This document shows positions 1 to 6,739 of a stretch of DNA of 6,739 bases, piece by piece. The DNA is from Flavobacteriaceae bacterium (GTDB lineage Bacteria; Bacteroidota; Bacteroidia; Flavobacteriales; Flavobacteriaceae). Below the pieces are notes generated by a model. That model did not search any database. It was not told the origin of the DNA and saw only the letters and a program-made list of their open reading frames with translations. The stretch is taken from positions 1-6,739 of the forward strand of contig DAOVTF010000114.1 of assembly GCA_030633225.1 (NCBI GenBank). The letters are read 5' to 3'. Within the stretch, counting starts at the first letter, position 1; the number at the start of each line of letters is the position of its first letter. Both the position numbers and the translations under genes were made by a program.

Positions 1-210
1 ATGGTTAATGACCTTCGTGAAAACCATAGAATATTTTGCTCTATAGTTGTTTATCCTGTAATTCCAAAAGGAATGATTTTATTAAGATTAATTCCAACTG
101 CTGCACATAATTTAGAAGATGTCAAAGAAACAATTATTGCCTTTTCTTCAATTAGAGAAAAATTAGAAAAAGGTATCTATAAACGAATTGCCTCATCATT
201 GGTCTTATAA
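1..210 (+). CDS. C-terminal fragment of a PLP-dependent alpha-oxoamine synthase-like enzyme
   Basis: These are the last 69 codons of a gene cut by the left edge; the ATG at position 1 is almost certainly an internal Met, because the visible residues match the small C-terminal domain of a roughly 400-residue protein. The stretch YPVIPKG followed by LLRLIPTAAH (residues 18-36) and LEDVKETIIAF (38-48) is typical of the alpha-oxoamine synthase branch of fold-type-I PLP enzymes (glycine C-acetyltransferase, 8-amino-7-oxononanoate synthase, serine palmitoyltransferase and the related cysteate acyltransferase). Arg29 sits where this family has the arginine that binds the substrate carboxylate. Such enzymes condense an amino acid with an acyl-CoA or acyl-ACP, losing CO2. 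The PLP lysine and the substrate-selective residues lie outside the window, so amino acid and acyl donor cannot be assigned. The next gene follows after 22 nt on the same strand, suggesting co-transcription. I am confident of the superfamily, not of the substrate. Confidence 0.8.
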   Translation: MVNDLRENHRIFCSIVVYPVIPKGMILLRLIPTAAHNLEDVKETIIAFSSIREKLEKGIYKRIASSLVL

Positions 211-232
211 TTAGAATTTCAAATAAATTCAT

Positions 233-2320
233 ATGCCTAGTAAACTTCTTTTTACCAGTCAATTAAGTAACAATAATTTATCAAAAAAAGAAAATGTAAA
301 TAACCTAATTCGAATTCTTGCGAGATTTGGTAATGTTCCTAAAATTGATGGCATTAATATAATTCTATCAAAAGAAGAACCGGAAATATTTAAAATTATT
401 CCTGGAGAATCGATAACAATTGGCTCGATAGTAATAAATAATCCAGTTTTAGCATTATTGTACATAAGATATGGTATTGAATGGCAAATTTGGTACAGAG
501 CATTTGAACAAGATAAATCTTCCATTTTATTGTATGATTATGCTGCCTTTAGTGTAACAAGTTTATTCTATAATTTACTTCCAAAAAAAGATAAGAACGA
601 GTTAGAGAATGAAAACTACTTATTGATAGATTCAATAAAAGAAAAAGGATCTTCTGAGAAGAATATTTTAAATTTAAGAATCGAACTTTTAGAAAAGTTA
701 CAATCATTTCATGGGTATTCATCTTCTAGAAAAAAATTAAAAAAATCTTGGACAGCCATAATAAAATGTCTTGCAAGACCAACGGAATTGTTATTGATGT
801 CTGGTGGTGATCTTAGATTGAATATTGATGAAGATGAGTTGCTTAATAAATATGGTTGTCGACCATTTCCAAGACCTGAAGCATTTACTTTTGCTTCTTC
901 AACGGCAACAAGCGTTTCAAATTATGCCTTTAATAAAACGGAAAACTCAAGAATTAATTTGATTAATAAAAGTTTATTAAAAGGTAAAAAGAAGGCTGCA
1001 TTTGATTTTTCAGAATTATTAAAATCTGATTTAAAAAATGTGCTAAACTTGAATAAAGGTTGTCAAATTATTTTTTCACCTTCAGGTACAGATTCAGCAT
1101 TACAAATAGCAGGTATTACGCAAATAATTACAAAGAAAGAAATAGCACATATTTTAGTTGGATCTGATGAAACAGGAAGTGGTGTCCCTGCAGCTTTAAC
1201 AGGTTGTCATTTTGAAAATAATACAGCATTGGGATTGCCAATCAAGAAAGGGGAAATGATTGAAGGGTTTCGACCAATTAGTTTGACAGAAATTCCTTTT
1301 AGAGATAATAAAGGCAACTTAAAAACAGCTTCACGATTAGATGACGAGGTTTTAGAAGCTGTTATAAAAGCCAATGATCTAGGTAGATATTTGGTCTTGC
1401 ACACTATGGATCAATCTAAATTAGGATATCAGGCACCAAGTGAAAAATTATTACAGCAAATAAGTGAAATTGAGAATTTGTCTCTACAAATTATAGTAGA
1501 TGGATCTCAGTTAAGATTAGATTCAAAAGATATTGTTGATTATATAAATAAGGGATATATAGTTACTATTACAGGGAGTAAATATTTTACAGGACCTCCT
1601 TATGCAGGAGCTTTGATAATTCCTAAAAAAGTAAGTAAGAAAAAGGAATTAAAAAATGAAATTTTACCAAGTGGTTTGACAAGTTATTATAATTATTCTG
1701 ATTGGCCTGAATCTTGGATTTGCTCTAAAGAATTATCAAGTGGTTTTAATTATGGCGCATCCATGAGGTGGCATGCGGCTATCACAGAAATGAAAAGATA
1801 TTTTAAAACACCTCTATTATATAGAAATTTGGGTATTGAAATGTTTTGTAATTATGTGGAAGAATCAATAAAAGAAGCTCCGTTTTTAGAACAACTATTT
1901 GATGAAGAGTTTCAAATTCATTCAGAAAAAAAAGAAGATACTGGATTAAAAAATATTAGAACAATTTTTCCTTTTTTCATCAAAAAAGATGAGAATATTT
2001 TAGATGAAAAAAATGTAAAGAAACTATATTTATTATTAAACTCTGATATATCAAGTGATTTTGAAAATTCATCATTAGAAGTACTTCGAATAGCTACTCA
2101 AAAATGTCATATTGGTCAAGCTGTTAAGGTTTTACACAAATCAAATAAACAAAGTGCAATTTTAAGAATTAGTTTAGGAGCAAGAGTAATATCAGATAGC
2201 TGGAAGGATAGGGATGTAAGTATATTTTTTAGCAGTATTGAAGAACAAATGAATCAAATAACAGTAATAATTAGAAAAATAGAACTTATAGTTAATCACC
2301 CAGAACTTTTAAGTGATTGA
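233..2320 (+). CDS. Large PLP-dependent (fold type I) enzyme of unrecognised family, 695 aa
   Basis: I cannot name this family. Its central region reads as an aspartate-aminotransferase-fold PLP enzyme. SPSGTDSAL (282-290) resembles the phosphate-binding turn. HTMDQSKLGYQAPS (390-403) lies before the fold's core Asp. VDGSQLR (422-428) supplies Asp423, expected to pair with the pyridine nitrogen. TGSKYFTGPPYAGAL (448-461) carries Lys450, the likely Schiff-base lysine. DETGSGVPAA (312-321) looks like an active-site loop. The C-terminal domain has CHIGQAV (625-631) and AILRISLGARVIS (642-654), where Arg645 or Arg651 may bind a carboxylate. Residues 1-200 precede the PLP domain and match nothing I know; no signal peptide or clear membrane span is seen, so it is probably cytosolic. 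At 695 residues it is far longer than the usual 400-500 for this fold. The ATG at 233 is preceded by A/T-rich sequence without a Shine-Dalgarno, normal for Bacteroidota. It lies 22 nt after an oxoamine-synthase-like gene, so a shared pathway (amino-ketone, sphingoid or sulfonolipid-like product) is possible but inferred. Confidence 0.85.
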   Translation: MPSKLLFTSQLSNNNLSKKENVNNLIRILARFGNVPKIDGINIILSKEEPEIFKIIPGESITIGSIVINNPVLALLYIRYGIEWQIWYRAFEQDKSSILLYDYAAFSVTSLFYNLLPKKDKNELENENYLLIDSIKEKGSSEKNILNLRIELLEKLQSFHGYSSSRKKLKKSWTAIIKCLARPTELLLMSGGDLRLNIDEDELLNKYGCRPFPRPEAFTFASSTATSVSNYAFNKTENSRINLINKSLLKGKKKAAFDFSELLKSDLKNVLNLNKGCQIIFSPSGTDSALQIAGITQIITKKEIAHILVGSDETGSGVPAALTGCHFENNTALGLPIKKGEMIEGFRPISLTEIPFRDNKGNLKTASRLDDEVLEAVIKANDLGRYLVLHTMDQSKLGYQAPSEKLLQQISEIENLSLQIIVDGSQLRLDSKDIVDYINKGYIVTITGSKYFTGPPYAGALIIPKKVSKKKELKNEILPSGLTSYYNYSDWPESWICSKELSSGFNYGASMRWHAAITEMKRYFKTPLLYRNLGIEMFCNYVEESIKEAPFLEQLFDEEFQIHSEKKEDTGLKNIRTIFPFFIKKDENILDEKNVKKLYLLLNSDISSDFENSSLEVLRIATQKCHIGQAVKVLHKSNKQSAILRISLGARVISDSWKDRDVSIFFSSIEEQMNQITVIIRKIELIVNHPELLSD

Positions 2321-2335
2321 TATTCTTAAATAGGA

Positions 2336-3367
2336 CTATTCATTTATTTTTAACCTTGAAGTTGCCATAGTGTTTTCTTCATCAAAATCATTATTTAAAT
2401 ATTTGAAATATCCCACAATTCCAATCATTGCAGCATTATCAGTAGTATATTCAAAATTTGGGATATAGGTAGTCCATCCTAATGAATTTTCAAATGCTTT
2501 TAGAGTTTTTCTAATTTCAGAATTAGCAGAAACACCACCTGCAATAGCAATATTCTTAATTCCTGTTTTAGTACTAGCTAATTTTAATTTTTTCATTAAA
2601 ATATTTACAATAGTATATTGAATAGAGGCACAAATATCATATAAATTGTTTTTGATAAAATTTTCATCCTTTCTATGTTCTCTCTGTAAAAAGTAGAGGA
2701 TAGCAGTTTTTAATCCGCTAAAACTAAAATCTAATTCATTAGAAGTTTTTGGTTCAGTAAACTTAAAAGCAGTTTTGTTACCTAATTTAGCATATTTATC
2801 AATTAAAGGTCCTCCCGGATATGGCAAACCTAATAGTTTTGCAGATTTATCAAAGGCTTCACCTACTGCATCATCAATAGTTTCTCCTAATATTTCAAAC
2901 TCATTATAATTGATTATTTTTAATATTTGCGTATGACCACCACTAATAGTTAGACATAAAAAGGGGAATGGAGGTTTTTTTTGATTCTTTTCATTAATAA
3001 AATGAGCTAAAACGTGAGCTTGCATATGATTTACAGCAATGAGTGGAATGTTTAACGCAATAGATAGTGATTTAGCAAAAGAAGTCCCCACTAATAACGA
3101 CCCCATTAATCCCGGGCCACGAGTAAAGGCAATAGCATTTATATCTTTTTTACTAATCCCGGCTAGTTCAATAGCCTGTTGAACAACCGGAACGATATTT
3201 TGTTGATGTGCCCTTGATGCTAATTCGGGTACAACTCCGCCATAAGCGGCATGAATTTTTTGATTGGCAATTACGTTTGATAAAACAGTATCATTTTGTA
3301 ATATTGCAGCTCCAGTATCATCGCAGGAAGACTCAATTGAAAGAATATAAATAGATTTTTTATGCAT
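2336..3367 (-). CDS. tsaD: tRNA N6-adenosine threonylcarbamoyltransferase TsaD
   Basis: TsaD (Kae1/Gcp/YgjD family) transfers the threonylcarbamoyl group from threonylcarbamoyl-AMP to A37 of tRNAs that read ANN codons, giving t6A; in bacteria it works in the cytoplasm with TsaB and TsaE. The 343-residue length is normal. The family motifs are intact: SIESSCDDT (10-18) at the N-terminus, the metal-binding HxxxH as His114 and His118 in NHMQAH, ISGGHT (141-146), the GEAFDKSAKLLGLPYPGGP segment (169-187), FSFSGLK (214-220), AGGVSANS (276-283), and TTDNAAMIG (308-316), in which Asp310 is the third metal ligand. The ATG at 3367-3365 is chosen because it puts the IESSCDDT motif at the usual distance from the N-terminus. 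No Shine-Dalgarno is present. The gene converges on the large PLP-enzyme gene with only 15 nt between stop codons and diverges from the tamB-like gene. A consensus -7 element lies about 46 nt upstream of its start. The assignment is secure. Confidence 0.98.
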   Translation of the reverse strand: MHKKSIYILSIESSCDDTGAAILQNDTVLSNVIANQKIHAAYGGVVPELASRAHQQNIVPVVQQAIELAGISKKDINAIAFTRGPGLMGSLLVGTSFAKSLSIALNIPLIAVNHMQAHVLAHFINEKNQKKPPFPFLCLTISGGHTQILKIINYNEFEILGETIDDAVGEAFDKSAKLLGLPYPGGPLIDKYAKLGNKTAFKFTEPKTSNELDFSFSGLKTAILYFLQREHRKDENFIKNNLYDICASIQYTIVNILMKKLKLASTKTGIKNIAIAGGVSANSEIRKTLKAFENSLGWTTYIPNFEYTTDNAAMIGIVGYFKYLNNDFDEENTMATSRLKINE

Positions 3368-3380
3368 CTTTAAATTTTAG

Positions 3381-3395
3381 GTACAAAAATTGTAC
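3381..3395. promoter_or_regulatory. Perfect palindrome GTACAA-AAA-TTGTAC in the tsaD/tamB divergent region
   Basis: The 15-nt site has perfect 6-nt arms around a 3-nt AAA centre. It falls between the candidate -33 and -7 elements for tamB, and inside the predicted 5' leader of tsaD, 14 nt from its start codon. A dimeric repressor bound here could block both genes. As RNA it would form only a short hairpin of six pairs with a 3-nt loop, without a U-tract, so it is unlikely to be a terminator. The operator role is inference; only the symmetry and position are seen. Confidence 0.4.
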
Positions 3396-3398
3396 ATT

Positions 3399-3406
3399 TA
3401 CTTTTG
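3399..3406 (+). promoter_or_regulatory. Candidate Bacteroidota -7 element for tamB
   Basis: TACTTTTG fits the Bacteroidota sigma-ABfr -7 consensus TAnnTTTG exactly. The -33 partner is weak: TTTTAG at 3375-3380, 18 nt upstream, instead of a TTTG/TTG. Transcription would begin around 3411-3414, leaving a leader of only about 10-20 nt before the proposed ATA/ATT starts. The call rests on motif and position alone; such 8-mers occur by chance in AT-rich DNA. Confidence 0.4.
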
Positions 3407-3412
3407 GACTTG

Positions 3413-3420
3413 CAAATTTA
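3413..3420 (-). promoter_or_regulatory. Candidate Bacteroidota -7 element for tsaD
   Basis: On the minus strand this reads TAAATTTG, an exact fit to TAnnTTTG. It would start transcription near 3405, giving a leader of roughly 38 nt before the tsaD ATG. I find no TTTG at the -33 position (the sequence there is TTTAAG-like), so support is moderate. It lies 6 nt from the opposing tamB -7 element, so the two promoters would be back to back and probably mutually exclusive for polymerase. Confidence 0.4.
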
Positions 3421-3423
3421 GAA

Positions 3424-6400
3424 ATAAAAATTATTAAGCGACTTAAAAAAATAGTACTTAGATTTTTCTTAATAATCATATTAATAATGGTTGTTTTGAG
3501 TGTTTTACTATCTTTTTCATCCGTACAAACAAAATTAGCAAATGTAGTAACCAGTAAGGTTAATTCAAAATACAACACTTCCATAGAAATTGACAAGGTA
3601 GATCTTTCCTCATTAAGAACAATTCAATTAAAAAATATTTTGATTAAAGACCATCATCAAGATACTTTAATATTTGCCGAAAATTTAAAAACGTCTGTTT
3701 TAGATTATAAAAATATTTTTGAAAGCAATTTAAAGTTTGGTGATATTAAATTAGAGAATGGTAAATTTTTGATGAAAACTTATAAAGATGAAGAAAGTAA
3801 TAATTTTACAATTTTTATACAGAAATTTGAAAATGAAGAGAAAAGTGAAAAAACTTTTAAGCTAACTTCTTCATCTATAAATATTGTTAATTTAAATTTT
3901 GTGTTAACTGATGAGAACAAAAAAGAAACACCTATAGTTTATTATTCAAATATTGGTGGTTATTTTGATAACTTCAAAGTTAATGGTTCCAATGTAAGTG
4001 CATCAATTCACGACTTGAAAACCATTGAGAATCATAATATTAATATTGTTGATTTTAAAACAGATTTTAGTTTTTCCGATACTAAAATGGAGTTTTTAGA
4101 AACGGTGTTAAAAACCGAAAAATCTAAACTTACGGCTGATATAGTTTTAAATTATAATAAAGGAGATTTATCAAATTTTACAGATAAAGTGCAAATTGAT
4201 GCCAATATTAAGTCTGCAGATATTGTTTTACCCGATTTAAAAAAACTTTATGATGAATTCGGTAAAAATGATCAGATTCATATTACTACACATGCAATAG
4301 GAACTATAAATGATTTTGTATTAAATGATATCGATTTAAAATCTGATAGAAATTCATCTTTTAAAGGAACTGTTAAATTAAAAGATGTCTTACATTCTGA
4401 AAATTTTAAAATGGAGGCAGATATAAAAAAGCTTAGTTCAAGTTATGATCACTTGGTTAATTTGTTTCCAAAATTATTGGGTGGTAAAATTCCAGTTTCC
4501 CTTGAAAAAGCTGGTTATTTTTCAAGTAATGGTAAAGTATTTTTAACAAGATCATCCATTGATGCTAATTTAAATACTAGGTCAGATATAGGTAATTCGA
4601 AAGTTGATGTTCAACTTACTAATTTTGATCAAATTGAAAATGCTTTATATAAAGGAAAAATTGAATTAATTGATTTTAACCTGGGAAAATTTGTAAATGA
4701 TTCCTTGATTGGAGAACTATCGATGGTTGGAGAAATTGATGGTAAAGGCACCACAATGGGAAATATCAATACAAAAATATCTGGTAAAGTCACAAAACAT
4801 CAATATAAAGGATATACTTATTCAAATATTGATATTAATGGAATTTTACAAGACAAGCGTTTTAATGGAGAATTGATTGTAAATGATCCAGGAATTCAGT
4901 TGGTATTTAAGGGTTTAGCTGATTTTTCGGAAGAGAAATATATTTTTGATTTCAATGCCGATGTAGATTTTGCTGATTTTTATAAACTAAATCTTTTTAC
5001 AAGGGATGAAAGATCTATTTTAAAAGGTAAAATTGATATAAATCTTGTAGGTAGTAACCTTGATAATATTCAAGGTGATATTAAATTTATAGATGCCGTT
5101 TATATAAATCATAATGATATATACAGTTTTAAAGATTTTGATATTTCTTCAAAAAGAAAAGATAGTATTAGAGAGGTTTATATAAATTCAACAGATATTA
5201 TAAACGGATCAGTTATTGGTAATTTTAAATTTAAAGAATTAGGTAAACTTGCGAAGAATTCTTTGGGAAGTTTATATGGAAATTATCAAAAAGAGATAGT
5301 TTCAAGTGGTCAATTTCTTGATTTTCGTTTTAGTATCTATAATAAAATAATTGATGTTTTTTTTCCAAAAGTAAAATTAGGAGCAAATACAATTATTAAA
5401 GGAGAAATAAATTCAGATAAAGACAAATTTGTATTATCTGTTAAATCACCTAATGTTGAAGCATTTGATGTGTTTATAGAAGATATAAATATGCAAATAG
5501 ATAATGAAAACCCCTTATATAATACCCTGCTAAGTGTTGATAAAGTAGATTCAAAATACTATAATATTGCAAATGTGAATATGGTGAATATTGTTTTGAA
5601 CGATACTTTATTTGTACAAGCGGATTTTATTGGTGGAAAGGAGCTGAAAGAGTCCTATGAATTTAGTTTTTACCATACTATAAATGAAAAAAATCAGTCA
5701 GTCTTTGGTATTAAAAAATCAGAAATTCAATTTAAAAATAATATTTGGAATATTAATCCAAATAATAATAATCAAAACAAGCTAGTTTTTGATGAAAATT
5801 TTAAAACTTATGCCATTGACAATATTAATATGGTATCTGGAAATCAGCATATTGATCTTGCAGGATTGGTCAATGGTACAGCTACGCAATACATAGATTT
5901 AAAATTAGAAAATGTTAATTTGTACGATGTAACACCTGATATTGATAGTGTTAGAGTTGATGGCAAATTGAATGGTTCAATAAATTTCAAAAAAATAAAG
6001 GGGAAGACTCTTCCTTATGCCGACTTGACAATTAATTATTTCAATATAAATAATGATTATTATGGTGATCTTTCCGTAAAGGCAGAAAGTGATCAATCTA
6101 CAAAAAATTACAACTTTAATATAGAGCTGATTAATGGTGATTTAAAAAGTTTTTCTTCAAAAGGTAGTATTGATCTTAACCCTGAAAATCCTACCGTGAT
6201 AGCTTCAGTAGATTTTGATAATTTTAAAATTAATGCTTTTAGCCCGCTTGGTAAAAACGTACTTACAAATATTAGAGGATTTGCTTCGGGAGAGGTAACT
6301 TTAACTGGAATTATTAAAAATCCAAATATTGATGGTGAAATAAATTTGGTTGGAGCTGGTATTGAACTACCATATTTAAATGTAAATTATAATTTTATTG

Positions 6401-6739
6401 AAAATGCCAAAGTAAAGTTATATGATCAAACTTTTGAATTTCAACCTATGACTGTTCAAGATGATGTGATGAAAACGGTTGGCATCATGCAGGGAACCAT
6501 TTCGCACAAGGAATTTAAGAGGTGGTATCTTGATTTAGAATTAAATACAGATAATTTATTAGTTTTAAATACTGAGGATAGTGAAAATGCATTATACTAT
6601 GGTACTGGATTATTGGCAGGTAAAACTAATTTAAAAGGTTATACAGATGAATTAGTAATTGATGTTGATGGAAAAACAAATGCCGGAACAGAGTTTATTA
6701 TTCCAATAAATTATGTTAGCACGGTTAACGAATCGAAAT
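3424..6739 (+). CDS. tamB: TamB/AsmA-like translocation and assembly protein, N-terminal ~1,105 residues (3' end outside window)
   Basis: The frame is open from just after a TAG at 3352-3354 to the right edge without a stop. Read from 3424 it begins with a basic stretch (KIIKRLKK) and then a single hydrophobic span (about residues 14-32), a signal anchor placing the protein in the inner membrane with the rest in the periplasm. Next come FSSVQTKLA and KDHHQDTLIF (DHHQDTL at 76-82), which I associate with Bacteroidota TamB proteins. The remainder is long, low-complexity beta-rich sequence full of Asn, Asp, Ile and Lys, as expected for the lipid-channel/beta-helix body of AsmA-like proteins. Near 952-971, GFASGEVTLTG followed by NPNIDGEINLVG matches the repeated 'sG..tltG...nP.i.G.i.l' pattern of TamB/DUF490. 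The family usually runs to about 1,450-1,700 residues in this phylum, so the C-terminal TamB domain is off the edge. TamB works with Omp85/TamA-type proteins in outer-membrane assembly and phospholipid transport. The start is uncertain: there is no ATG, GTG or TTG before 3487, and ATA at 3424 is my best guess. Confidence 0.9.
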   Translation, partial: MKIIKRLKKIVLRFFLIIILIMVVLSVLLSFSSVQTKLANVVTSKVNSKYNTSIEIDKVDLSSLRTIQLKNILIKDHHQDTLIFAENLKTSVLDYKNIFESNLKFGDIKLENGKFLMKTYKDEESNNFTIFIQKFENEEKSEKTFKLTSSSINIVNLNFVLTDENKKETPIVYYSNIGGYFDNFKVNGSNVSASIHDLKTIENHNINIVDFKTDFSFSDTKMEFLETVLKTEKSKLTADIVLNYNKGDLSNFTDKVQIDANIKSADIVLPDLKKLYDEFGKNDQIHITTHAIGTINDFVLNDIDLKSDRNSSFKGTVKLKDVLHSENFKMEADIKKLSSSYDHLVNLFPKLLGGKIPVSLEKAGYFSSNGKVFLTRSSIDANLNTRSDIGNSKVDVQLTNFDQIENALYKGKIELIDFNLGKFVNDSLIGELSMVGEIDGKGTTMGNINTKISGKVTKHQYKGYTYSNIDINGILQDKRFNGELIVNDPGIQLVFKGLADFSEEKYIFDFNADVDFADFYKLNLFTRDERSILKGKIDINLVGSNLDNIQGDIKFIDAVYINHNDIYSFKDFDISSKRKDSIREVYINSTDIINGSVIGNFKFKELGKLAKNSLGSLYGNYQKEIVSSGQFLDFRFSIYNKIIDVFFPKVKLGANTIIKGEINSDKDKFVLSVKSPNVEAFDVFIEDINMQIDNENPLYNTLLSVDKVDSKYYNIANVNMVNIVLNDTLFVQADFIGGKELKESYEFSFYHTINEKNQSVFGIKKSEIQFKNNIWNINPNNNNQNKLVFDENFKTYAIDNINMVSGNQHIDLAGLVNGTATQYIDLKLENVNLYDVTPDIDSVRVDGKLNGSINFKKIKGKTLPYADLTINYFNINNDYYGDLSVKAESDQSTKNYNFNIELINGDLKSFSSKGSIDLNPENPTVIASVDFDNFKINAFSPLGKNVLTNIRGFASGEVTLTGIIKNPNIDGEINLVGAGIELPYLNVNYNFIENAKVKLYDQTFEFQPMTVQDDVMKTVGIMQGTISHKEFKRWYLDLELNTDNLLVLNTEDSENALYYGTGLLAGKTNLKGYTDELVIDVDGKTNAGTEFIIPINYVSTVNESK

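Noticed and set aside
259..525. 88-codon open frame on the minus strand inside the PLP-enzyme gene
   Set aside because: It lies wholly antisense to a well-supported coding region, and its translation shows no recognisable motif; it is a shadow frame.
1207..1404. 65-codon open frame on the minus strand inside the PLP-enzyme gene
   Set aside because: It is antisense to the DETGSGV-to-HTMDQ region, whose motifs are clearly coding on the plus strand; nothing supports the minus frame.
1926..1933. Run of eight A in the PLP-enzyme gene as a possible programmed slippage site or frameshift
   Set aside because: The reading frame is intact across it and no alternative product is supported downstream; A-runs are expected at this base composition.
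2329..2340. Inverted repeat AATAGGACTATT between the convergent genes, as a bidirectional terminator
   Set aside because: The stem is five A/T-rich pairs with a 2-nt loop, or four pairs with a 4-nt loop; too unstable to call a terminator in DNA of this composition.
3360..3596. 78-codon open frame on the minus strand upstream of tsaD
   Set aside because: It is antisense to the TamB signal-anchor region and would overlap the tsaD start; no family resemblance. The tamB frame on plus explains this stretch.
5758..5784. AAT-rich run (Asn repeat) in tamB as a microsatellite
   Set aside because: It is only a handful of AAT codons within Asn-rich beta sequence; too short to suggest phase variation.

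Overview
The window is AT-rich (roughly 30% G+C by eye) and tightly packed, and it looks like a chromosomal segment from a Bacteroidota bacterium, most likely a flavobacterium. Four things point there: the TamB-like protein has a Bacteroidota-style N-terminus with a DHHxDTL motif, the genes lack Shine-Dalgarno sequences, TAnnTTTG-type promoter -7 elements occur in the one real intergenic gap, and the codons are strongly A/T-ending. I see no rRNA, tRNA, CRISPR array, insertion sequence or other sign of mobility.

Layout. Positions 1-210 (+) hold the last 69 codons of a PLP-dependent alpha-oxoamine synthase / class I-II aminotransferase-fold enzyme, cut by the left edge. After 22 nt, on the same strand, comes a 695-residue protein (233-2320) with the hallmarks of a second fold-type-I PLP enzyme. 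I do not recognise it as a named family, and its N-terminal ~200 residues are unexplained. The two are probably one operon. Convergent to it, after only 15 nt, is tsaD (2336-3367, -), the catalytic subunit for the universal tRNA t6A37 modification. Divergent from tsaD is a very long reading frame (+, open from 3355 to the right edge) encoding the N-terminal ~1,100 residues of a TamB/AsmA-like envelope protein.

How the genes work together. tsaD and tamB are housekeeping genes for translation fidelity and outer-membrane/envelope assembly; they share a short divergent control region but no obvious pathway. The two PLP enzymes on the left look like a functional pair. The oxoamine-synthase relative would condense an amino acid with an acyl thioester, and the large unknown enzyme could act on the amino-acid substrate or the amino-ketone product.

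The points most worth a second look are: (1) the unnamed PLP enzyme paired with an oxoamine synthase; (2) the absence of any ATG/GTG/TTG where tamB should start, with an ATA exactly where the expected MKIIKRLKK-like N-terminus begins; and (3) a perfect 6-3-6 palindrome between the two overlapping divergent promoters of tsaD and tamB.
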